The notes: generated from the sequence alone by a model not told the origin. 64,000 nt of DNA from Microbacterium bovistercoris (GCF_003387575.1 NZ_QUAB01000039.1:62001-126000); one strand, 5' to 3'. Numbered from the stretch's first letter, positions 6,968 through 16,357 are shown. Made by a program: numbers and translations.

Positions 6968-8329
6968 ATGACGGACATCACTCGTGACGTGGTCATCATC
7001 GGCGCCGGCGCTGCCGGCACCACGGCGGCCAACCAGCTGCGCAAGGCCGGCCTGACGGTCGCCGTGCTCGAGGCGCGCGACCGCGTGGGCGGACGCCTGT
7101 GGACCGACGTCATCGAGGGCGCCATGCTCGAGATCGGCGGCCAGTGGGTCTCGCCCGACCAGGACGCGCTGAAGGAGACCATCGAGGAGCTGGGGCTGGA
7201 GACCTTCAGCCGCTACCGCGAGGGCGACAGCGTCTACGTCGGCCCGGACGGACAGCTGCACCGCTTCACCGGCGAGATGTTCCCCGTGTCGGCCGAGACC
7301 GAGGCCGTCATCGCCGAGATCACCGAGCGCCTGGACGCCATGGTCGCCGAGATCGACCCCGACAAGCCCTGGGAGCACCCGAACGCCCAGGAGTGGGACT
7401 CGGTCACCTGGGACGCGTGGCTCCGTGCACAGACCGATGACGACGAGGCCGTCCGCAACCTCGCCTTCGCCACCGGCTCCGCGATGCTCACCAAGCCCAC
7501 GCACACCTTCTCGCTGCTGCAGTCGCTGCTCATGGCGGCATCCGCCGGCTCGTACTCCAACCTCGTCGACGCCGATTTCATCCTGGACAAGCGCGTCGTC
7601 GGCGGCCTGCAGCAGGTGCCGCAGGCACTGGCCGCGCGTCTCGGTGACGACGTGTTCCTGAACAGCCCGGTGCGCTTCCTGGAGTGGGGCGACGAGGGTG
7701 TGGTCGCGCACGCCGACGGAGATCTCACCGTGCGCGCGCGGTACGCGATCCTCGCGCACGCGCCGGTGCTCTACGACCGCATCTCGTTCGTGCCCTCGCT
7801 GCCGCGCCGACAGCACCAGCTGCACCAGCACCTGTCGATGGGCTTCGTGATCAAGGTGCACGCCGTCTACGACCGCCCGTTCTGGCGTGAGCAGGGCCTG
7901 TCCGGAACCGCGTTCAGCCCCTACGAGCTCTCGCACGAGGCGTACGACAACACCAACCACGGCGACGAGCGCGGCACCCTGGTGGGCTTCGTGTCCGACC
8001 AGAACGCCGACGACCTGTTCACGCTGTCGGCGGAGGAGCGCAAGGAGCGCATCCTCGAGTCGCTGTCGCACTACTACGGTCCCGAGGCGAAGAACCCGGT
8101 GGTCTACTACGAGAGCGACTGGGGCACCGAGGAGTGGACCCGCGGCGCCTACGCCGCGAGCTTCGACATGGGCGGCCTGCACCGCTACGGCGCCGACCTG
8201 CGTGCCGCGGTCGGCCCGATCCACTTCGCCTGCAGCGACATGGCCGGCGCCGGATACCAGCACGTCGACGGCGCGATCCGCATGGGCCGCCTCGCCGCGG
8301 CGAACATCCTGGCTGCGGACGGCTCATGA
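6968..8329 (+). CDS. puo: Flavin amine oxidase, probably putrescine oxidase
   Basis: 453 residues. An N-terminal FAD-binding Rossmann motif VVIIGAGAAGTTAA (about residues 8-21) with EARDRVGGR (about 38-46), the substrate-region motif EIGGQWVSPDQ (about 57-67) shared with actinobacterial putrescine oxidases, and the C-terminal flavin motif HVDGAIRMGRLAAANIL. It should oxidise putrescine to 4-aminobutanal with H2O2 and ammonia release. A ribosome site AGAAGGAT lies upstream. The stop overlaps the ATG of the Usp gene (ATGA). Family firm; putrescine rather than another amine is inferred from gabT, two aldehyde dehydrogenases and the permease. Confidence 0.85.
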   Translation: MTDITRDVVIIGAGAAGTTAANQLRKAGLTVAVLEARDRVGGRLWTDVIEGAMLEIGGQWVSPDQDALKETIEELGLETFSRYREGDSVYVGPDGQLHRFTGEMFPVSAETEAVIAEITERLDAMVAEIDPDKPWEHPNAQEWDSVTWDAWLRAQTDDDEAVRNLAFATGSAMLTKPTHTFSLLQSLLMAASAGSYSNLVDADFILDKRVVGGLQQVPQALAARLGDDVFLNSPVRFLEWGDEGVVAHADGDLTVRARYAILAHAPVLYDRISFVPSLPRRQHQLHQHLSMGFVIKVHAVYDRPFWREQGLSGTAFSPYELSHEAYDNTNHGDERGTLVGFVSDQNADDLFTLSAEERKERILESLSHYYGPEAKNPVVYYESDWGTEEWTRGAYAASFDMGGLHRYGADLRAAVGPIHFACSDMAGAGYQHVDGAIRMGRLAAANILAADGS

Positions 8330-9210
8330 CCGGTTCGATCGTCGTCGGCTACACCGCCACGGCTGCGGGGGCGGACGCCCTCGCGCTCGGCGTGCGGCTC
8401 GCGCGGGCCGCGGATGCCCGGCTCCACGTGGTGATCGTGCTCCCGCTCGAGGGGACGCGCAGCAAGGCCGTCGCGCCGGAGCGCGCCTACGAGGATCTGC
8501 TCGCGGGCCAGGCCCGCAGCTGGCTGGAGGACGCGGTCACCGCCATCCCCGCAGGCCTCGCACACAGCGCCCACGTCCGCTTCGCGGAGTCGTTCGGCGA
8601 GGGGCTGCTGTCCGCCGCCGACGAGTTCGGCGCGGTCCTGCTCGTGCTCGGCGCCGCCAACGGCGGCGCCCTGCGCCGGCACAGGCTCGGCTCCGTGGCA
8701 TCCGAACTGCTGCACACCTCGACAGTGCCCGTCGCGCTCGCCCCGGCAGGTCTGTCGGGCGAGGCGGATGCCGGACTTCCGCGCATCACCGTCGCGACCG
8801 GGACCCGTCCCGGCGCGGAGCGGCTGCTGCAGAGCGCCGTGCGGCTGGCCGCAGCATCCGGTGCCGCCGTGCGCCTGGTGTCGCTGATGCCGCTCGACGT
8901 GCCGGCGGGGCTCAACACGGGCGCCATCACGCTGGTGCAGGACGCGCATGTCGACCAGGTGCTCGCCGCCGCGCGGGATCGGCTGCCTGCCGAGACCGAG
9001 GTCGAGGTGCTGCAGGCCGGCGGCGACAGCATCGAAGACGCCGTGGCGCAGCTGGACTGGCTGCCCGGCGAGGTCGTGCTGGTCGGATCCAGCCGTCTGG
9101 CGCAGCCGCGCCGTCTGTTCCTCGGGTCGACCGCGGCGAAGATGCTGCGCGAACTGCCCGTCCCCATGATCGTGGTGCCGCGCACCGGCGCCGAAGCAGG
9201 AGATCGCTGA
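8326..9210 (+). CDS. Tandem universal stress protein (UspA family)
   Basis: 294 residues with two Usp domains (about 1-140 and 150-294). Both carry a degenerate nucleotide-binding loop: [16 protein letters not shown] in the first and VGSSRLAQPRRLFLGS in the second, so ATP binding by at least the second domain is plausible. It starts inside the stop of the oxidase gene (ATGA) and its own TGA overlaps the permease ATG, so it is translated as part of the putrescine operon. Usp genes are often found beside APC permeases; a regulatory role on transport or response to the oxidase's H2O2 is inference. Confidence 0.85.
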   Translation: MTGSIVVGYTATAAGADALALGVRLARAADARLHVVIVLPLEGTRSKAVAPERAYEDLLAGQARSWLEDAVTAIPAGLAHSAHVRFAESFGEGLLSAADEFGAVLLVLGAANGGALRRHRLGSVASELLHTSTVPVALAPAGLSGEADAGLPRITVATGTRPGAERLLQSAVRLAAASGAAVRLVSLMPLDVPAGLNTGAITLVQDAHVDQVLAAARDRLPAETEVEVLQAGGDSIEDAVAQLDWLPGEVVLVGSSRLAQPRRLFLGSTAAKMLRELPVPMIVVPRTGAEAGDR

Positions 9211-10772
9211 TGTCCATCACGAACCGCGCCGCAGAGCCCGATTCCTCAGTGACCACCGGGATCTCCCGCAAGGGTCTCAGCGTCGGCACCGTCGGCGTCC
9301 TCGGCGCCCTGGTGATGGGCATCTCGTGCATCGCCCCGGCTTACACCTACACCGCAGGCATCGGCGGCGCGGTCGGCGCCGTCGGATTCCAGGTGCCCGC
9401 GATCCTGCTTCTCGGCTTCATCCCGATGCTGCTCGTCGCCTTCGGCTACCGCGAGCTGAACAAGGCGATGCCCGACTCCGGCACCTCGTTCACCTGGGCG
9501 ACCCGCGCCTTCGGCCCCTACGTCGGCTGGATGGCGGGGTGGGGCCTGATCGTCGCGACGATCCTCGTGCTGTCCAACCTCGCCGGCATCGCCGTCGACT
9601 TCCTCTTCCTGCTGATCTCGCAGATCTCGGGCAATGAGGCCATCGCCGAGATCACGCGCAACCCGTTCGTGAACGTCAGCGTCTGCCTGGCCTTCGTCGC
9701 ACTCGCCGCATGGGTCTCGTACCGCGACGTGTCCACCTCGCAGAAGCTGCAGTACGGACTCGTCGCGTTCCAGATCGTGATCCTCGTGCTGTTCGCCGTG
9801 ATGGCGATCGTCGAGACCGTGCAGGGCAACGCCTTCGAGCCGCACATGCCCGAACTCGCATGGTTCAATCCCTTCGAGATCCAGGGCGGCCTCTCCATGA
9901 TCGTGATGGGGCTCTCCGCCTCGGTCTTCATGTTCTGGGGCTGGGACGTCACCCTCACGATGAACGAGGAGGCGAAGGACCCCGAACGCACGCCCGGACG
10001 AGCGGCCATGCTCACTGTGGTGTCGATCATCGCGATCTACCTGCTGCTCACGGTCAGCAGCCTGATGTACTCCGGCATCGGCGACACCGGTCTGGGCCTC
10101 ACGAACGAGGACATCGGCGGCAACGTGTTCTTCGCCCTCTCCGGGCCGGTCATGGGCGGGCTGGCGTTCCTGCTCTCCCTCGCGGTGCTCACCTCGTCGG
10201 CGTCGTCGCTGCAGTCCACGTTCATCTCCCCGGCCCGCACCCTGTTGGCCATGGGCCACTACGGCGCCGTGCCGAAGAGTTTCGCCGGCGTCAGCCCGCG
10301 GTTCTTCACACCCGGGTTCGCGACGATCGCCTCGGCCGTCGTGGCCGGCGGCTTCTACGCCGTGATGCGCTTCCTCAGCGAGGACGCGCTGTGGGACACG
10401 ATCCTCGCGCTCGGCATGATGATCTGCTTCTACTACGGCATCACCGCGCTGTCCTGCGTCTGGTACTTCCGGCACCAGTGGTTCGACTCGGGCAAGGACT
10501 TCTTCTTCAAGTTCGCCAGCCCGCTCGTCGGCGGCATCATCCTGCTGGTGCTGTTCGTGATCACCGCGGTGGACAGCCTCGCCCCGGATTACGGGTCGAT
10601 CGCCATCGGCGCCGACGCGAACGGCGAGGGCGGCATAGGCATCGTCTTCTTCATCGGCGTCGGCCTGCTCCTTTTCGGCGCGGTGCTGATGGTCGTCATG
10701 AGATTCGTCTCTCCGGCGTTCTTCCAGGGCAGGACCTTGGGGATGGACGCCCCGCCCAGCAACCGTCGCTGA
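9210..10772 (+). CDS. APC family amino acid/polyamine permease
   Basis: 520 residues with about 12 hydrophobic segments. The first membrane region contains VGVLGALVMGISCIAPAYTYT, matching the unwound substrate-binding helix 1 of APC transporters; SYRDVSTSQKLQYG and FMFWGWDVTLTMNEEAKDPERTPGRA (helix 6 and following loop) are further family marks. The start ATG shares its A with the previous stop codon. The context with putrescine oxidase and gabT points to uptake of putrescine or GABA; the sequence does not show which. Confidence 0.88.
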   Translation: MSITNRAAEPDSSVTTGISRKGLSVGTVGVLGALVMGISCIAPAYTYTAGIGGAVGAVGFQVPAILLLGFIPMLLVAFGYRELNKAMPDSGTSFTWATRAFGPYVGWMAGWGLIVATILVLSNLAGIAVDFLFLLISQISGNEAIAEITRNPFVNVSVCLAFVALAAWVSYRDVSTSQKLQYGLVAFQIVILVLFAVMAIVETVQGNAFEPHMPELAWFNPFEIQGGLSMIVMGLSASVFMFWGWDVTLTMNEEAKDPERTPGRAAMLTVVSIIAIYLLLTVSSLMYSGIGDTGLGLTNEDIGGNVFFALSGPVMGGLAFLLSLAVLTSSASSLQSTFISPARTLLAMGHYGAVPKSFAGVSPRFFTPGFATIASAVVAGGFYAVMRFLSEDALWDTILALGMMICFYYGITALSCVWYFRHQWFDSGKDFFFKFASPLVGGIILLVLFVITAVDSLAPDYGSIAIGADANGEGGIGIVFFIGVGLLLFGAVLMVVMRFVSPAFFQGRTLGMDAPPSNRR

Positions 10773-10799
10773 CCGCACATCGACAAGGAAAGAGAAACC

Positions 10800-12275
10800 A
10801 TGAGCACTGCACTGGCACCGAACGAGCAGGAGCTGCTCGACCGCGTCCGCACGGGTCTCTACATCGGCGGCGAATGGGTCGAGGCCGAGGGCGGCCGCAC
10901 CTTCGACGTGCACGACCCCGCCACGAACGCGGTGATCCGCTCCATCGCCGACGCGACTCCGGCTGACGGCATCCGCGCCCTCGACGCAGCCGTCGCGGCG
11001 CAGGACGCCTGGGCGGCGACCGCGCCGCGCACGCGCAGCGACATCCTCCGGCGGGCCTTCGACCTCGTGCAGCAGCACAAGGAGGACCTCGCCCTGCTGA
11101 TGACCCTCGAGATGGGCAAGCCCCTGGCCGAGGCCCGCGGCGAGGTCGTCTACGGCGGCGAGTTCCTGCGCTGGTTCAGCGAGGAGGCGGTGCGCATCAC
11201 CGGGCGCTACGGCTCGAACCCCGAGGGCACCGGGCGCATGGTCGTCTCGCAGCGCCCCGTCGGCCCGTCCTTCTTCATCACGCCGTGGAACTTCCCGTTC
11301 GCGATGGCGACCCGCAAGATCGCGCCCGCTCTCGCCGCCGGCTGCACCGTGGTGATCAAGCCCCCGGCACTGACCCCGTTGACCACGATCTTCTTCACGC
11401 AGCTGCTCGAGGAGGCCGGCGTCCCGGCCGGAGTCGTCAACGTCGTGCAGACCGCTCGTTCGAGCGCGCTCTCGGCTCCGATCATCGCCGACCCCCGTCT
11501 GCGCAAGCTGTCGTTCACCGGATCGACCGGCGTGGGCCAGAGGCTCATCGAGCAGGCCGCCCAGGGCGTGCTGCGCGTGTCGATGGAACTCGGCGGCAAT
11601 GCCCCGTTCGTCGTGTTCGAGGACGCCGACCTGGACAAGGCGGTGGACGGCGCGATGGCCGCGAAGTTCCGCAACATCGGTCAGGCCTGCACCGCTGCGA
11701 ACCGCTTCATCGTGCATTCGTCGGTCGCCGAGGAGTTCGCGGACCGCGTCGCCGAGCGCGTGCGAGCGATGAAGATCGGCCGCGGAACCGAGGACGGTGT
11801 CACGATCGGCCCGCTGATCGACGCGAACGCCGTCGCCAAGGCCGACGAACTGGTCAGGGATGCCGTCGGCCGAGGTGCGAAGGTGCTCGCCGGAGGCAAC
11901 GCGTTGGAGGGCGAGGGCACGTTCTACGAGCCCACGGTCGTCACCGAGGTGGCCGCCGGCAGCGACATCCTGCGCGAGGAGATCTTCGGGCCTGTGCTCG
12001 CGATCGCCACTTTCGACACCGAGGAGGAGGGCGTGCGCCTGGCGAACGACACCGAGTACGGTCTCGTCTCGTACGTCTACACCGAGGACCTCGCTCGCGG
12101 CCACCGCATGATCGACGCGCTCGAGACCGGCATGATGGGTCTGAACGTCGGCGTCGTCTCGAACGCCGCCGCTCCGTTCGGTGGCGTCAAGCAGTCGGGT
12201 ATCGGCCGTGAAGGCGGGTTCGAGGGCATCCACGAGTACCTGTCCACCAAGTACACGCTCATCCCCAACGACTGA
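10800..12275 (+). CDS. gabD: NAD(P)-dependent succinate-semialdehyde dehydrogenase
   Basis: 491 residues, typical aldehyde dehydrogenase. ITPWNFPFAMATRKIAPAL is the cofactor-binding stretch; the general base is E263 in SMELGGN and the nucleophile C297 in GQACTAANR. The C-terminal motif SNAAAPFGGVKQSGIGREGG is characteristic of GabD-type enzymes. Succinate semialdehyde from GabT would be oxidised to succinate. A ribosome site AAGGAAAGAG precedes the ATG. The other aldehyde dehydrogenase is 11 bp downstream; one probably acts on 4-aminobutanal and the other on succinate semialdehyde, and this one fits GabD better. Confidence 0.85.
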   Translation: MSTALAPNEQELLDRVRTGLYIGGEWVEAEGGRTFDVHDPATNAVIRSIADATPADGIRALDAAVAAQDAWAATAPRTRSDILRRAFDLVQQHKEDLALLMTLEMGKPLAEARGEVVYGGEFLRWFSEEAVRITGRYGSNPEGTGRMVVSQRPVGPSFFITPWNFPFAMATRKIAPALAAGCTVVIKPPALTPLTTIFFTQLLEEAGVPAGVVNVVQTARSSALSAPIIADPRLRKLSFTGSTGVGQRLIEQAAQGVLRVSMELGGNAPFVVFEDADLDKAVDGAMAAKFRNIGQACTAANRFIVHSSVAEEFADRVAERVRAMKIGRGTEDGVTIGPLIDANAVAKADELVRDAVGRGAKVLAGGNALEGEGTFYEPTVVTEVAAGSDILREEIFGPVLAIATFDTEEEGVRLANDTEYGLVSYVYTEDLARGHRMIDALETGMMGLNVGVVSNAAAPFGGVKQSGIGREGGFEGIHEYLSTKYTLIPND

Positions 12276-12286
12276 AAGGACCAGTC

Positions 12287-13651
12287 ATGACCGACTACGC
12301 CGTCGTCAACCCGGCAACGGGGCAGACTCTGGCCTCGTTCGACACGCTCACCGATGAGCAGGTCGAGCAGGCCGTGGCATCCGCCGCCGAGGCGCACCGC
12401 ACCTGGTCGCGCACGTCGACCGTCGCCGAGCGCGCCGGCCTGATCCGCCGGATGGCGCAGCTGCACCGCGAGCGTCGCGAGGAACTGGCCGACATCTTCG
12501 TGCGCGAGATGGGCAAGCCTCGCGAGGCGGCCCTCGGAGAGGTCGACTTCGCCGCCGACATCGCCGAGTACTACGCGGACCAGGCCGAGGCCATCATGGC
12601 CGACCAGCCGATCGCGATCCTGGGGGAGGGGTCGGCCATCATCCGCCGCTCCTCGCTGGGGCCGCTGATCGGCATCATGCCCTGGAACTTCCCGGCGTAT
12701 CAGATCGTGCGTTTCGCGGCGCCGAACCTGATCGTGGGCAACACGATCCTGCTGAAGCCGGCGCCGCAGTGCCCGGAGTCGTCGACCGCGATCGCGGAGA
12801 TCTACAAGGACGCCGGCTTCCCGGTGGGCGCGTACCAGAACATCCTCGCGACCAACGAGCAGATCGCCGCCATGATCGCCGACCCGCGGATCGCAGGCGT
12901 CTCGCTGACCGGCTCCGAGCGCGCCGGCGCGGCCGTCGCCGAGGTCGCCGGCCGCAACCTGAAGAAGGTGGCGCTGGAGCTGGGCGGGTCCGACCCGTTC
13001 ATCGTGCTGTCCACCGACGACCTGGATGCCACGGTGCAGGCCGGCGTCGACGCGCGCCTGGACAACAACGGTCAGGCCTGCAACGGCGCGAAGCGCTTCA
13101 TCATCGTGGACGAGCTGTACGACGCGTTCACCGAGAAGTTCACGGCGGCGATGGCGGCAGTGACGGCGACCGACCCGATGCAGGACGACACCGTGCTCGG
13201 CCCGGTGTCGTCGGAGGCCGCCGCGGAGCGCCTGCAGGAGCAGATCGACGGCGCGGTCGCGCAGGGCGCGACGCTGCTGACCGGCGGCACCCGTGAGGGC
13301 GCGTTCTTCGCCCCGACCGTACTCGCCGACGTGACGCCCGAGATGGACGTCTACCGCGAGGAGCTGTTCGGTCCCGCCGCGGTGGTCTACCGCGTCGCCG
13401 ACGAGGACGCCGCGGTCGCCCTGGCGAACGACACGTCGTTCGGTCTCGGCTCGTACGTGTTCACGACGGATGCCGCACAGGCAGAGCGCGTGGCCGACAA
13501 GATCGAGGCCGGCATGGTCTACGTCAACCTCGTGCTGGCGGACAGCCCCGAGCTGCCCTTCGGTGGCATCAAGCGCAGCGGCACCGCACGCGAGCTGGGC
13601 CACCTCGCCGCCGACGAGTTCGTGAACAAGAAGCTCATCCGCGTGGCCTGA
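12287..13651 (+). CDS. Aldehyde dehydrogenase, short GabD/Sad-like form (4-aminobutanal or succinate semialdehyde)
   Basis: 454 residues, shorter than gabD and of the ~455-residue GabD1/YneI class. IGIMPWNFPAYQIVRFAAPNL, the base E231 in ALELGGSDPF, the nucleophile C265 in GQACNGAKRF and C-terminal PELPFGGIKRSGTARELG are all intact. Together with gabD it would supply the two oxidations needed between putrescine oxidase and the TCA cycle. Which enzyme takes which aldehyde cannot be decided here. Last gene of the operon, followed by a strong hairpin. Confidence 0.85.
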   Translation: MTDYAVVNPATGQTLASFDTLTDEQVEQAVASAAEAHRTWSRTSTVAERAGLIRRMAQLHRERREELADIFVREMGKPREAALGEVDFAADIAEYYADQAEAIMADQPIAILGEGSAIIRRSSLGPLIGIMPWNFPAYQIVRFAAPNLIVGNTILLKPAPQCPESSTAIAEIYKDAGFPVGAYQNILATNEQIAAMIADPRIAGVSLTGSERAGAAVAEVAGRNLKKVALELGGSDPFIVLSTDDLDATVQAGVDARLDNNGQACNGAKRFIIVDELYDAFTEKFTAAMAAVTATDPMQDDTVLGPVSSEAAAERLQEQIDGAVAQGATLLTGGTREGAFFAPTVLADVTPEMDVYREELFGPAAVVYRVADEDAAVALANDTSFGLGSYVFTTDAAQAERVADKIEAGMVYVNLVLADSPELPFGGIKRSGTARELGHLAADEFVNKKLIRVA

Positions 13652-13662
13652 TCCGTCTGATC

Positions 13663-13706
13663 ACGCACGATGCCCCGCCCGGTTCGGCGGGCGGGGCGTC
13701 GTGCGT
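13663..13706 (+). terminator. Terminator of the putrescine operon
   Basis: An 18-bp stem: ACGCACGATGCCCCGCCC (13663-13680) pairs with 13689-13706, with one G-T pair and an 8-nt loop. It begins 12 nt after the operon's stop codon. No T-tract. Confidence 0.8.
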
Positions 13707-13730
13707 TCCGGCATCCGGTGTTGTCGCGCG

Positions 13731-13812
13731 TCACGGATGCAGGCACGGATGACGGATGCAGGCGGATTCCGCGGCGTTTCGGCCTGCGGGTGTCCGGGTG
13801 GCCTGCATCCGT
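13731..13812. repeat. Dispersed ~82-bp repeat, copy A
   Basis: Begins TCACGGATGCAGGCAC and ends GCCTGCATCCGT. The first 33 nt match copy B at 16358 with a single difference and the last 10-11 nt also match. Within the copy, ACGGATGCAGGC occurs twice (13733-13744, 13752-13763) and once inverted (13801-13812), so it can fold. It lies 7 bp from the end of the response regulator gene. Confidence 0.75.
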
Positions 13813-13818
13813 ATCGGC

Positions 13819-14475
13819 TCAGGCGCCGGACGGCGGGCCGAGATACGCCAGCACGGCGAGCACGCGGCGGTTGTACCGCCCGTCCGCGACGATGCCGGCC
13901 TTGCCGAAGATCGTGTTGATGTGCTTCTCGACGCCGCTGAGACTCATGTGCAGCCGCTCCGCGATCGCCGCGTTGCTGTGTCCCTGCGCGAGCAGGTCCA
14001 GCACGGCGCGCTCCCGTTCGCTGAGGCCGGCGAAGCGCTCGGCCGGCCTGTCCTGCGCCGCGAGCAGCTGCCGGATCACCTCCGGGTCGAAGGCGGTTCC
14101 GCCGCCGGCCACTCGTTCGATCGCGTCGAGGAAGCCGGGGATGTCGGACACGCGGTCCTTGAGCAGGTAGCCGACCCCGCCCTCGCCGTCGAGCAGCTCG
14201 CGGGCGTGACGGCGCTCGACGTACTGCGACAGCACCAGCACGGCGACCGCGGGCCGGCTCCGCCGGATCTCGAGCGCCGCCCTGATGCCCTCGTCCACGA
14301 AGTCCGGCGGCATGCGCACGTCGGCGATCACGAGGTCGGGGGGATCGAGCGCGACCTCGCGCAGCAGGTCGGCGGCGGTGCCGACGGATGCCACGACATC
14401 GTGCCCCTCGGCGGTCAGCAGCTGAGCGATGCCCTCCCTGAGCAGCGCGGAGTCCTCGGCGAGCATCACGCGCAC
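13819..14475 (-). CDS. LuxR/NarL-type response regulator
   Basis: 218 residues. The receiver domain has acidic residues E7/D8, phospho-acceptor D52 in LVIADVRMPP and lysine in YLLKDR; the C-terminal LuxR helix-turn-helix is LSERERAVLDLLAQGHSNAAIAERLHMS then GVEKHINTIFGKAGI. The GTG at 14475 gives the usual MRVMLAEDS start and overlaps the kinase stop by 10 bp, so it is translated with the kinase. Alternative starts at 14469 and 14466 are close. The output is unknown; the neighbouring DedA gene may be a target. Confidence 0.88.
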   Translation of the reverse strand: MRVMLAEDSALLREGIAQLLTAEGHDVVASVGTAADLLREVALDPPDLVIADVRMPPDFVDEGIRAALEIRRSRPAVAVLVLSQYVERRHARELLDGEGGVGYLLKDRVSDIPGFLDAIERVAGGGTAFDPEVIRQLLAAQDRPAERFAGLSERERAVLDLLAQGHSNAAIAERLHMSLSGVEKHINTIFGKAGIVADGRYNRRVLAVLAYLGPPSGA

Positions 14476-15602
14476 GGCAGCACCGCCTCGATCCGTGTGG
14501 GCCCGCCCGCGGGGCTGTCCACCCGCAGGCGGCCGTCCTGCGCGCGCACCCGCGAGGCGATGCCCGTGAGCCCCGGCCCTGAGGCATCCGCTCCGCCGAT
14601 GCCGTCGTCGAGCACGGCGATCGTCAGCTCGTCGCCGTCGTCGCGCACCCAGATCTCGATGCTGCTGCACTCGCCGTGCTTGATCGCGTTCGTGACCGCT
14701 TCGCTCGCGACGAAGTATGCCGCGGTCTCCGCCGCCTGGTGCCGTGCGCCGGAGACCTCCGCGTCCAGCCGGATCGGCAGGGGCGTGCGGTCGCGCAGGG
14801 CCTCGAGCGCGGCGAGCAGCCCATCGCGGGCGAGCATCGCCGGATAAGTACGCCACGCCACCGTCCGGAGGTCTTCCAGCACCAGGCGGGTCTCCGCCAC
14901 GCCACGGCGCAGCAGGTCGTCACGCGCGGCGGCGTCCTCGGCGCGCTCGGCTCGCGCGAGCAGGATCGACAGCGCCACCACGCGCTGCTGCACGCCGTCG
15001 TGGATGTCGCGCTCGATGCGCCGGCGTTCACCGTCGACGGCCGCGACGACGTCGTCGAGGGTGCTGGACAGACGCGTGATCTCGCGTTCCAGCTGCTCGG
15101 CACCGGGCCGCGCGAAGGACGACCATGCTCGTCGCTCGAGCCACAGGATGCCGCCGATCCCCGACGCGGCGAGGAACAGCATCACGATTCCCGGCAGAGC
15201 GAAGACGGCGACCGTCGACCAGGTGACTCGTCCGGGCGGCGCATCGAAGACGCTGACGCCGCTTCCGGTGGCGGCTGCGGTCACGACCTGCACGACCGAG
15301 ACGACGCCGATCACGAGCAGGGCGAGCACGCAGAGATTGAGGATTCCCAGCAGGAGCATGACCGCGTGCATCCCGAACAGGCGCCCGCCGCGTGGCAGCG
15401 ACTCCCGTGGAGCGCCGTCGATCCAGGACAGGCGCCGCGCTGTCCAGCGGGCGATCGTCGTGGCCGGATGCACAGGAGCCGCCAGCACCGCGAAGAGGAC
15501 GGCGGGCAGGAGCGCGACGCCCCAGAGCGCCCCGGCCGCGCCGCGGACGATCGCCCGCGGCAGCGGCGTGTCCGTCGACGGCGAGGGGGCGGGGTCGTCC
15601 AT
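14466..15602 (-). CDS. Sensor histidine kinase, HisKA_3 (NarL-system type)
   Basis: 378 residues. The N-terminal half has about four membrane segments in two pairs (GALWGVALLPAVLFAVLAAPV, LLLGILNLCVLALLVIGVVSV, VFALPGIVMLFLAASGIGGIL). The dimerisation helix is ERRRIERDIHDGVQQR with the phospho-acceptor histidine; the GHKL ATPase part has EAVTNAIKH (N box), LDDGIGGA and GLTGIASRVRAQDG. The ATG overlaps the DedA stop (TGATG). There is no extracellular sensor domain beyond short loops, so membrane stress or an intramembrane cue is likely. Partner of the response regulator at 13819. Confidence 0.88.
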   Translation of the reverse strand: MDDPAPSPSTDTPLPRAIVRGAAGALWGVALLPAVLFAVLAAPVHPATTIARWTARRLSWIDGAPRESLPRGGRLFGMHAVMLLLGILNLCVLALLVIGVVSVVQVVTAAATGSGVSVFDAPPGRVTWSTVAVFALPGIVMLFLAASGIGGILWLERRAWSSFARPGAEQLEREITRLSSTLDDVVAAVDGERRRIERDIHDGVQQRVVALSILLARAERAEDAAARDDLLRRGVAETRLVLEDLRTVAWRTYPAMLARDGLLAALEALRDRTPLPIRLDAEVSGARHQAAETAAYFVASEAVTNAIKHGECSSIEIWVRDDGDELTIAVLDDGIGGADASGPGLTGIASRVRAQDGRLRVDSPAGGPTRIEAVLPCA

Positions 15603-16237
15603 CACCCCATCCTGCCCTGAGCCCGCTCGCGCAGGCGCATCACCACGAACGCCGCCGCGGCGACACCGACGGCGGCGATGACGACGTACTGCCAGAGGTC
15701 GGCGTACTGCTCGACCAGGTGCCAGTTCGCGCCCAGGAAGTAGCCGGCCAGCACGAAGATCGAGTTCCAGATCGCGCTGCCGCCAGCCGTCAGCAGCAGG
15801 AACCGCGGCAGCGGCATCCGCTCGATGCCCGCGGGGATGGAGATGAGGCTGCGCACGATCGGGACCATCCGCCCCAGGAAGACTGCCTTGCCGCCGTGCC
15901 GGGCGAACCAGGCCTCGGCGCGGTCGACATCGGTGACCTTCATCAGCGGCATGCGGTCGACGATGCGGCGCAGCCGCTGCGGGCCGAGCCAGGCGCCGAG
16001 CCCGTAGAGCAGCAGCGCGCCGATCACCGACCCGATCGTGGTCCAGAGCAGCACCTCCCAGAGAACCAGTGATCCGCGGCGCGCGGTGAAGCCGGCGAGC
16101 GGCAGGATGATCTCGCTCGGAATCGGGGGGAAGAGGTTCTCCAGTGCCACCGCGATGCCGGCTCCGACGCTGCCGAGGCGCTCCATCAGCGACATCGCCC
16201 ACTCCGCGATCGTCCCGAGCTGTTCTGTGCTGTCCAT
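15602..16237 (-). CDS. DedA/SNARE-associated family membrane protein
   Basis: 211 residues with several hydrophobic segments and the family motifs ENLFPPIPSEIILPLAGF (about residues 33-50), ARHGGKAVFLGRMVPIVRSLISIPAG (about 112-137) and GSAIWNS. DedA proteins are linked to undecaprenyl-phosphate or lipid flipping across the membrane and to resistance to envelope stress. First gene of a three-gene unit with the kinase and response regulator (1-10 bp overlaps), suggesting that an envelope-stress system includes its own lipid transporter. Confidence 0.87.
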   Translation of the reverse strand: MDSTEQLGTIAEWAMSLMERLGSVGAGIAVALENLFPPIPSEIILPLAGFTARRGSLVLWEVLLWTTIGSVIGALLLYGLGAWLGPQRLRRIVDRMPLMKVTDVDRAEAWFARHGGKAVFLGRMVPIVRSLISIPAGIERMPLPRFLLLTAGGSAIWNSIFVLAGYFLGANWHLVEQYADLWQYVVIAAVGVAAAAFVVMRLRERAQGRMG

Positions 16238-16357
16238 GTCTCCATGCTGGACAGCCGCGCCGCCGGGGTCACTGTGGCCGACCGCACACCCGGTGCGGAA
16301 AACCGCAGTCCTCGGCCCGGGGCACGAGCGCGGACAGTCCGCGACGGATCGTCGCTG

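Noticed and set aside
5474-8263. Very long open frame (929 codons) on the minus strand opposite gabT and the amine oxidase
   Set aside because: It is antisense to two well-supported genes, has no recognisable domain and arises from G+C-rich third positions.
9246-12233. 995-codon open frame on the minus strand opposite the permease and gabD
   Set aside because: Shadow of real genes; composition is His/Arg/Asp-rich with no family resemblance.
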